Shown piece after piece: positions 55,213 to 64,000 of a stretch of DNA of 64,000 bases. Source of the stretch: Clarkia xantiana subsp. parviflora (taxonomy: Eukaryota; Streptophyta; Magnoliopsida; Myrtales; Onagraceae); contig JAPTYO010000007.1 in the NCBI GenBank assembly GCA_036873135.1, positions 5,872,763 to 5,936,762 of the forward strand. The letters are read 5' to 3'. Below the pieces are notes generated by a model. The model did not search any database. It saw nothing but the letters and a program-made list of their open reading frames with translations, and was not told where the DNA came from. A program made the translations under genes and the position numbers. How positions within the stretch are numbered: the first letter of the stretch is position 1; the number at the start of each line of letters is the position of its first letter.

Positions 55213-56365
55213 TAATCTTAAAAGTTATAAATGCTACCCCATGCGAAACCTCCATGCGATTGGCATGCGAAAGTTTCCAAACAGTGCTAACTAATTAAAC
55301 TATTGGAGCTGTTTTAATTTATATTAAATTATTTCTTTTATTTATTAACTATTAACCCTAAACACCCTATAGATGATGAGTACGGTACTGCCGCACTGGT
55401 TCTTTTTTAATTATGATGATATATTATTAAATTAATTCCTTCATTTTCCAATTATGCTTTTATGTCCAGTCATTAATAATAAATTCCCGCTCTATATAAA
55501 TAGTAATAGTACAAAATAAATTTTCCAAACATATAAAACAATTATTTATATTTATTTTTATATATTTGTCACTTTATAACTAAGTTAAGTGGATACAATT
55601 TAACACACTCAATTGAAAAGTTGTTCATATATTTAGTTAATTTTATATATTTCTTCTATAATATTTGTTGTAAAACATACTTTTTTAAAACATACATAAG
55701 TAACAAAAGTGAACTATTTTATATGCATTCAGTGTATAGAGCGGGTTAGTCCTCTAGTGAGAATATTATTGGACACTCGTAATTAATCCATCTTCACACG
55801 ATATATTAAAAATGTTCGTAGATCGACTACATAGAAAAAGTTACAACTCTTTGATTAATATTTAAAATTAAATTAAATAAATATATTTATAAACATTAAA
55901 ATTCTAAAATATTATTTAATGATTTTGACTTTTCAGTGCAATTTAAAACTCATAATCAATGAGTATGCCATGTGACACAATATTATGCATTTGGATCATA
56001 TGTTTTGAAATTGATTTTAAACCTTAAAAATGAATAATTTTACCACGTATTAGTAACTCACAATTCAATTTAATTAAGTAGAATTATATTTCTTTAAATA
56101 CACAAGAATACTACTTTTTTTTTTTTGCCAAAACAAGAATACTATTGGGAAATGGAAAAAAAATCATTTAAATATAATAATTAAAGAGATCTTGCACATC
56201 CTTCGTCTCTATGGTGCTTTAGGGATATTATCGGAAAACAAAAGAATATTGATTTAATATTAATTAAACATGGTCCAGTAGTTTAATGGATTAGCATTTT
56301 GAAGACTTTCGCATGGCAACCGCATGAATTCTTCGCATGCTGTAGCATTTCTCCTTTAAATAATA
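55213..56365. mobile_element. About 1.15-kb element with long (about 100-bp) terminal inverted repeats
   Basis: The left end (AAATGCTACCCCATGCGAAA, then CATGCGATTGGCATGCGAAAG, TTTCCAAA) is matched inverted by the right end near 56250-56353 (TTTGAAGACTTTCGCATGG, CGCATGAATTCTTCGCATGC, TGTAGCATTT). Pairing continues inward through TAATTAAACTATTGGAGC versus CCAGTAGTTTAATGG. The repeats are thus about 100 bp, with no coding sequence between them. Long TIRs suggest a Mutator-like non-autonomous element, but I could not read a 9-bp duplication. Confidence 0.78.
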
Positions 56366-59300
56366 CTTAAAATTAAGAAGATACATATAATTTTTAATAA
56401 AAGATACATATAAATAATATTTGATTTCCAAAAGTTTTATTTAATTATATTTTAATATATATTTTATTATTAATTTTTCAACTACCGCCAATAAGCTATT
56501 ACTATTAATTATCAAATAAATTAATTTAGAATTTAAAATTGGTTATATAATGATGTTGCAATATAGTGTATTGCGTAAAATTTAAAGAATCCACTATGAC
56601 ACAAAACGTGTAGGTCTAATGAACACTATTATTGAAGAAACTTTTTTCATACATTACCTAAGAAAAAATATAATGAATTTCACACTTATAATATGCTATG
56701 TAAAACCACTGCAGGTACTCTCACGAAAAACAACAACACCTACCATAACTACATTTACGTAATAATAATAATTGTTCTGCGAATAACAAAATAATAAAGA
56801 TTTAATTATTAAACTGTTAGCTCGAGCTTGGACAATAGAATAAATTTCTAGTAAAAATCATTTTTTAAACATTAGGTGATACTCTAAATAGTCACAACCT
56901 TGTTAGGTGGTACTCTAAATAGTCACAACCTTGTAACTGAGACTGATAAAACAAATTAGTGTTTTTTGGCAGGTAACTGATAAAACAATTTTCCAAAATA
57001 AAAATTGATATGAATTTTAAGTTCTAGCATTAACACTGATGAAATCAGTGAATATATTTATTCTAGAAGTGCTCATTAATTAAGAGGAATATTTAATGCC
57101 AAATAGAATTAATTAATTAAATGAATCGAAGTGTGGGAAAGAGATAATAACGGTTGGCTATAAGCCGAAGAGTCTGACTTTGACTACCACACTCCAGCCT
57201 GTCAAGCATTATCATGTTTTTTGTTTATTCATTTTTATTTTATTATACTCACTCAATTTCCTGTCTGGGACAAATTTGTATTTTGATGTTAAAAAATAAA
57301 ATTGAATAATAACCAAACCAACGGCAGCACGGAATTGCTGAGCTGGAGGAAAATAACAAGAGTGGTCGCCGAATCGGAGGGCGAATCATTAGTGCTTTCC
57401 TGTCAAAAATAATAATAAATTATTAAAAGGCCTCCAGCCTGTAAAACCTGCCACCTTAACGGCCTATTCTCCCACCTCCTCACCGACACCTTCGGTGGCC
57501 GGTAACATTTCTTGTTTTTGGTTTTTTAATACTACATTTCTTATATTTGAGTATGCAAACTAATAGTTAACTTTCTTTTCGGATAAATAGTTTGCTCATA
57601 TTATCTTAAATAATTAAATAGCTAGCTCTGAACAATTTTTTAAGAATCGGCAACAATATGTGATAACTAAAATATCACCAAACCATCAACTTATAATATT
57701 ATTGACCCAACCTATATATGTAATGTTTTAGGTAAAATAAAGTACCCATATTAAAAAAAAGTTGATCACATTTAACAGTGAATAAGTCTTAAACATATTG
57801 GTCTCTATAGTTTGAGACATTTTGGTCATTTCGCATAATTACAAACCATGTACGTGTCGATTTTATTAAAGAATAACCGAAAAGTAAATGCAAGCTAGCT
57901 AGGCATTTATTTACTTAGAGAAACCTGAGCTAGCAATTCGTCCGAAAATAAATGTGAACTAGCAATTTGTTCGCGGAGCTAATCGTGGGCTAGTAATTTG
58001 ATAATTAAACCTATTATTAATTAATACCTACATAGGAAAAAAAGGTTTACCAAACAAAATATATAGGAGGGAAGGAAAAAAAATCAATAGATAAAATAAT
58101 TGGAATCATACCAACTTTTTGTTATTTTTAGATTAAAGATGTAAACTAAATAAATAATGACTTCATATATATTTGTATTTTTGTATTATCCTATTATTAA
58201 TCTAAAGAAATATAATTCTGTTTTTTTTATAAGATTATTCATGTAATTTTAGATTCGAAGCCTTTTCTTTTCGGCAGAATTCAAATTGAAAGACATGTTG
58301 TAACAAAAATTTATGAGTATAAAACAGGCTTTTAATATACATACATTAGTATAAAAAAAAAAGATACTTTTTTGTTTAGTATATGTTAATTTTTTTTAAA
58401 AAAAACAAAAATATACACGAAATTCGAGTCTTAGCAACATTATAACATATGCTTTAAGTTTTAGTAAAGTTGTTTTTCATTTTTTTAAGTTTAGTAAAGT
58501 TGTCCGCAACTTGCATATCAATTACTCTCTCTTTTACTCAATTAATAAAATGATAAATGTTTATCCATTTGTTAATTCATATTTTCGTAATATTAATATT
58601 GGGCAATAAAAATATTGGCATTAAAATCAATATTCCCCATTTGAGTTTTTCTTTATGTAATTATATCTCCTTATGTTTCAAATCATGTAGATTGTACTGT
58701 AGTCATTATCCATTAAAGTTAGACCTAAATATAAATATTTTGAAAATGATAAAAATATCATTGTTTATATTTATGATTTTTCTAAAATTTAATATTGAAC
58801 TTATGCAAAAAAATAAAAATTAAAAAAAATAAATAATGTAGTACTCAAATACATCCTAAATTTTCTTATTTAGTTTAGTCCCCGAATTTTATTTTTCTTT
58901 CTAAATAAATAAAGGTTTCAAATATGAAACTTTTCTTGGTGGACCTGTTTGAAAAATGTATTATTGGCTTGACTATTTTTCTGATCGGTTGAATGAGAAA
59001 TTTTAGTTCTTAGTACACCCGGCCAGATTTGTCCCGTCTTCGTCCAGATTCGTTGAATTTAACGAATTAATGATCCATAACGGCTTCATTAATAGGTACT
59101 TTTAATTTTATTTATTGCTGCGCCATTAATACACTGCTTCCACCTCCCTATATATAGAGACTTTTCTCTATTGTTTTGATATACTGGTATTGAGAACGAG
59201 AATATTCTTCCCCCTCCTTCATATTCGAGATGATTGTCATCTTTCTAGATCGTTTCATCCGCAAGTCCTGTTCCTGGTGGAGTTCAGGCAAGGTTCTGTT

Positions 59301-60567
59301 CGACTGGTTGGGCTTCGTGCTAGCTCGCACTGGAATGTCGCTTTATCCTGGGAGACAATCGCTCATGTTTATCCTCTAGCACAACCGACGAGTCAGTGAG
59401 GGGGCAAAATATTCTTAAGGAGACCGTGATTAGCACGAGACTCGGTTTAAAAACATTCGTTCATTTGATCCATCAAATTATCCTTTAGAATTTCCATTTT
59501 ACGTATTATATTTTCCTACAGGACCCAGTCAGGTCGAGCCTTGGACCGACTCTAACCATGATTAGGATCGTGAAAACTCTCTACCTAAGTCAACTGAGAC
59601 TTAGTTAGGGTCAATTATTGGGTAGGATCCGACCCTAGAAAGGTTTTCAAACCTTAATTATAGGTATTAGTTGAGCTAGTTAGAATCAAGCATTAGGCTG
59701 TGTTCGGCCCTAAGCAGAGTAGAACTAGTTATAGGACTTGGCCCTGACTAGTTACATCAAGCCATATGTATGATTTGGATTCTTAGCAATTTTTTTAAAT
59801 AATCGGTGATTAAATTTAAAAAAAAAAAATAAGGATATATTTTTTTTAGGACCACATTAATCATCTTGTATAAGTTTGATATTAATTTTAAATTTAAATA
59901 AGGTATTTTTATTATTTTCAAAATATTTAATAATTTTCGAGTGATGGAAGATGGATAACATAACTACACATTTTCAAATATAAAAAGAAATACCAGAAAA
60001 ACTTAATTTGGAGTAATAGTAGTTTCAGATGGATATAATTTTGAGAGTTGCAGTTGCATAAGGAAAACTTTGACATTAATTAAGAAAAAAGAATTATTAG
60101 ATCTACAAATGGTGAATTGTCTCAAAAGGGCTTTCTATAATATTATTTGACCGGTAACCGAAGGGCGTTTAAAATTCATGCACACGCTCCCACGCCAAAG
60201 AAGCTTTCGAGGGAGCTTCCTAGTGACAAGTAATATATATATTAATATAAGTTAAGCAATTATTAATTAACTATAATTAATAATATTGAAAGTTGCAATT
60301 AATAATCTAAAGAAATGATATAATTTTATTTAATTAAAAAAAGGGGGCAGGGCAATTGAGGGGCATTAATAAAAATTTAAATGTAGAACATATCCGTATG
60401 GAAGGGTTTCTTTCTGTTACTCTCTGTACGACCGTACCCACTACCTAATGGTTGCCGTTTGGTATGGACCTCGGGTATCTTTATCTATCTATTAAAATTA
60501 ATATTAATAATCATAATTTTAAAATAAAAAATATTGTTAGACGAACGGCGAATGGAACCAATGCAAG
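56366..60567. other. Gene-poor AT-rich DNA
   Basis: No supported gene in about 4.2 kb. It contains a 31- to 32-bp tandem pair (about 56878-56935, TACTCTAAATAGTCACAACC twice). A degenerate foldback arm (about 57880-58015, GAGCTAGCAATTCGTC, GAACTAGCAATTTGTTC) is related to 29325-30576. Also present are the promoter-like stretch at 59140-59460 and a GAC/GTC-rich repeat-like block at 59520-59765. Confidence 0.5.
59140..59460 (+). other. Unexplained promoter-like and GC-richer stretch
   Basis: A TATA-like CCCTATATATAGAG (about 59147-59160) is followed by about 250 bp of higher GC content with an open frame of 69 codons (59190-59399). It ends in GAGGGGGCAAAATATTC and AAGGAGACCGTGATTAGC. The frame resembles no family I know. 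An LTR or a fragment of a transcribed repeat is possible. Confidence 0.3.
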
Positions 60568-60686
60568 ATTGTGTCGAGATTTGCAAGTTCATATTTATTA
60601 GAGGCCCAATCATACTTTATATAATTATTGTGTCGAGATTTGCAAGTTCATATTTATTAGAGGCCCAATCATACTTTATATAATTA
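60568..60686. repeat. Perfect tandem duplication, 59-bp unit
   Basis: Two adjacent copies (60568-60626 and 60627-60685) contain GTGTCGAGATTTGCAAGTTC and GAGGCCCAATCATACTTTAT. I see no difference between them, so the duplication is recent or an assembly artefact. Confidence 0.95.
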
Positions 60687-61110
60687 TTGTTATAACATGT
60701 ACGGAGAAATATTATAAATTGTTAAATAATTTTTTTTTAACAAAATTGCGAAAGATTTGGATTTCATATATCATGTAGATATTTCTTCTCCATATTAGAT
60801 GAAGTTGGATATTTTATATAATTATTATTTTAAATATATATAACCACGACTAGCTACTTTATTTGGTTGAGAATTAAGTAAACTTGTCTTCTTTTTTTGG
60901 GCAAAAGTAAACGTGTTGTTCAATACACGATTTTAAGTTGCCTAAGGAACATGCTTACTCGGTTAATTACTTACACTCGGTTTAAAGCTGAATAGGTGGC
61001 ATGTTTTTCAAGGTCAGCTTCCTTTCTGTTACGATTCCTTAATTTTTATTACACAGAAATCGTCAAAGCTTTGGCACACAAAAATCGTCAAAGCCTATCT
61101 TCAACCGTGA
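60687..61110. other. Intergenic; includes a 28-bp tandem pair
   Basis: AAATCGTCAAAGC occurs twice at about 61056-61095 in the context CACAGAAATCGTCAAAGC / CACAAAAATCGTCAAAGC. Otherwise AT-rich. Confidence 0.6.
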
Positions 61111-61180
61111 AGGGCACGTGCAGCCTGTAACTTTATCACGTGCTGCAGCCACCCCTAGGGAAGACACACACGTGTGTGCT
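61111..61180. promoter_or_regulatory. Cluster of three G-box/ABRE-like ACGT cores
   Basis: GCACGTGC (61114-61121), CACGTG (61137-61142) and the 14-bp perfect palindrome CACACACGTGTGTG (61165-61178) lie within 70 bp, separated by GCAGCC-type words. G-box clusters bind bZIP and bHLH factors. No gene start is visible downstream in the window, so the target is unknown. Confidence 0.4.
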
Positions 61181-62732
61181 GCACTGCATCCCTTTCAGTG
61201 TAGCAGCAGGGGAATTTTCAGATTTCAATATATAAAAAATACAACTATTATTATTATTATCATGCAATGTAAAATAATTATTGCTCTAGTCGGCCATAAA
61301 ATACTATATTATTGCCGGCTTTCAGATTTTCCGGTTCAAAATCTTCTTATAAGTTATAAGCATGTTGTAGTGATTTAATTAAATTATCAAATTTTACTTG
61401 CTTACATACCGCGTAAGATATATAATAATAATATAAGTAAAAATAGGTTTTATTGCTTACTACATTATAAGATCACTCATTGATTATCACTAAATCTGAT
61501 AGAAAAAATTATAAAGTGAATAGAAAAGTCATAACAGCAGGACTACAAATCATTACGTTTTTCCATTGGCCCAAAAAAGTAGGCAATAAAATAAATTCTA
61601 ACATACGGCGTGGAGTCTAGGCAGGTTGATACGGTCAACTTGTATCCGTCCCATACATCTTGCGGGTCGATCCACGTGTTTTACGTGGGACATAATCTAT
61701 TATTATAAACCATAAATTCTAAATTCTATTTTCACTGTATCCAAATTCGAATCACAAATTACAAATTTAACTCCAAATCTAAATCACAAAACTTATTAGA
61801 ATTCTTATTATTTTAACAATGTGTTATATTTCTTATATAATTTTATATAATACAGATATTAATGTAATATGTATAATACAAGCGCGGGCCAGGGCGGTTC
61901 CACGGGTGTGGCGGGCGACCCTAAACCGAACCCGTCCATATCCCACGAGTCAGCGAGACAAAATCGGACGGATACCCACGGATCAGTACCTGTGACCCGG
62001 TTACACTTACACCCCTAGACATTACTGTATTTTTCTAAATAGAAAGATAATACTAAATTGTTCGGCAAGTGCTTTGCACGCGATGGGAAGTCTCGAGGAG
62101 CTTTCAATTTCTGGTCGGGTCACCCGATCAGATCGGGTTTGGATATTGGGATGCTGATTTGGTTGGTGAAGTCCACGTGGTTGATGTATTTTTTTTTTTA
62201 ACCATGTGGTTTGATTTTAAATATGGCAAATTATGTCGTATTTAAAATTAAATATATATGATTTTGTTAGAGATATATTTACCCTTTTATATAAGTTGAA
62301 GCAACTTGTACTAGTATTATAGTAAGAAATCAAATTTAAGAGGTGGTTTCAGACATAAATCTATTTTAAGAAATCATTAATTTATTTAAAAGAATTAAAA
62401 TTATCTCATCATCATATATATAATGCAAATCACATTTCACACTCTTTCCATTTTAGACGATGTCTCATCTCAACGTTGTGATATTATGTATATTTTATAT
62501 TTTCTTTATAAATTTCACTAGACTCGACATATTTTCTTAAAAAATCTATAAAAATTAATAATACCAAGTAGATCATATATCATACATCGAGATTACATCG
62601 GTTATGGTGCATGCATATGATTATGTAAGAATTAAATTAGTGGTAGTTGCTCTGATTTCAATGTTGTCTCTTCACTGGACCACCACCCAAGTTGTCCTTT
62701 ATTATATACATATAATGATAATAAATATAAAA

Positions 62733-62768
<36 letters not shown>

Positions 62769-64000
62769 GTAGGCCTGTGTGCTGTAGGGCGTATATACTT
62801 CGGCGCCAAATTGCATATTCCAAAACCAAATAATCATCAAATTATCCAACCATATTAAGTGCTTCTAGTTATGAAAAACCAATCGATCTGATGTTGCCAA
62901 GGGCCTTCTTCGAAATAAAACAAAACAAATAATCTGAATTACTGAGTAGTGAGCAATCAGTGTGGATCCTACCACCTTAAGTGAATCACATATATATATA
63001 TGATAAATATAAATATATATACATGAATTATAAATTTATATTTAGAAATTATTAGGATCATTCGATATATTTTTTATTTTTCTTCTAGTTTTTGTTTGTG
63101 AGCGACTCAACGTGGCGCATTATAAATGTTAAATTCGTCAATAATATCATTACTTAATTTAATTGAAGGATTTCAATCTAAATTATAATTGTTTAGATAT
63201 TGACAAAATAATTTGCTGATGTTGCAAATTTACCATATAGGAATTCAAACAGATTATTATTAGGTACGTAGTGAAAAGAAATAAAATTTTAGGAACCGGG
63301 CCGTGCACATATATATGTGAGTATGTGACTGTCCACGCGGAAAATAGATTCTCTCTCGTGCATTATATTGTTTTGTTAGGATTTTGTTCCCTAGCACGTG
63401 GAAAACGAGTCGAAAACGGAACTCCGTCCCATCCCATGCATGTCCTAATAATAAAGCCTAAAACTGCCAAAGGACGACAGTTGTAAAGACTAAAGAGTGG
63501 ACCGGACGGACAGCTGGACCATGCTGCGACCTGCCACATCGTCCACAATTGATGACATATATATATATTAATGGTTGAACGCATCATTTCTTAACTAACA
63601 TGAGATTGTTCAAAATCTCGAGACTTTGGTAATGTAAAAATATTAACGATTAACATTTTATTTATTACAAGCTGATCAATGTGACTGATACTTAATTTAG
63701 ACAGATAGCAAACATAGTATTTATGCTATCATTAGATAAATAGTAATAGTTTTTTTTTTTTTTTTTTACTTACCGGTTGGTTTTAGGAAGGGCTCATTTG
63801 GAGAACGGTACCCGTAGCATGATTGTTCTACCTTTAAATTAATCTCCACTTGCATTGGATCAGATTTGAGTGGTAAAATACTGACCATAAATATTTTTAC
63901 ATTTTTATTATCATTAGCGAATATTGAACTCTAACCTCTAGTAAAGTAATAAAACGCTGAATCTACATATTACATAGTTTTGGTAATAGTATTGTCAATT
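61181..64000. other. Gene-poor AT-rich DNA to the window end
   Basis: No convincing gene. It includes the (TA)n at 62737-62765, short TA runs near 62993 and 63550, a 19-nt T run at about 63750, and an isolated CGGCGCCAAA near 62800. Isolated GC-rich words near 61880-61960 (GGGCGACCCTAAACCG) may be an old repeat. Confidence 0.5.
62737..62765. repeat. (TA)n microsatellite
   Basis: About 14 TA units, uninterrupted. Confidence 0.95.

Noticed and set aside
62604..62858. Open frames across a TA microsatellite (YIYIYIY repeats)
   Set aside because: They are produced by the (TA)n repeat, as are those near 18815-19085.
1..64000. A linked multi-gene novel system such as a biosynthetic or defence cluster
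   Set aside because: The genes are conserved, functionally unrelated plant genes with separate promoters; there is no shared regulation or duplication pattern to support a cluster.

Overview
This is a nuclear genomic window from a flowering plant, most likely a eudicot. The support is AT-rich spacers, GT-AG introns of plant size, and plant-specific families (a DYW-class PPR relic, a LIN-type U-box protein, an SMH/TRB telomere-binding protein, a D-type cyclin, a plastid enoyl-ACP reductase). Nothing points to bacterial, organellar or viral DNA, and I see no CRISPR array, operon or rRNA locus.

The left and middle part (about 1.3-49.9 kb) is gene-rich. In order it holds: a frameshifted gene of an uncharacterised plant family (+), a 12-exon Gfo/Idh/MocA oxidoreductase (-), a decayed PPR-DYW gene (-), a LIN/CERBERUS-like U-box E3 ligase (+), a CCCH-KH RNA-binding protein (+), plastid enoyl-ACP reductase (+), an EMSY-LIKE chromatin reader (-), complex I subunit NDUFS4 (-), an SMH/TRB Myb-histone protein (+), the small GTPase ARL8 (-), a D-type cyclin (+) and an EB1 microtubule plus-end protein (-). 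An intronless subgroup-22 R2R3-MYB (-) stands at 53.5-54.3 kb. The last 9.7 kb has no convincing gene. For the intact multi-exon genes I assembled the exons by hand; in every one the phases add up to an open frame of about the family's length.

These genes are unrelated housekeeping and regulatory genes and do not form one pathway. Several concern chromatin, cell cycle or cytoskeleton (EMSY-LIKE, TRB, CYCD, EB1, ARL8), but I treat that as chance neighbourhood.

The most informative unexplained structure is in the mobile DNA. There is a TTA-flanked PIF/Harbinger-type MITE inserted inside a foldback element, so the empty site can be reconstructed. There are two related hairpin-like foldback elements of about 500 bp, one with a 9-bp target duplication. 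There is a SINE with a perfect 15-bp target-site duplication, a 1.1-kb element with roughly 100-bp terminal inverted repeats, and several smaller MITEs, one of them in an ARL8 intron. I did not find a clearly novel gene system.
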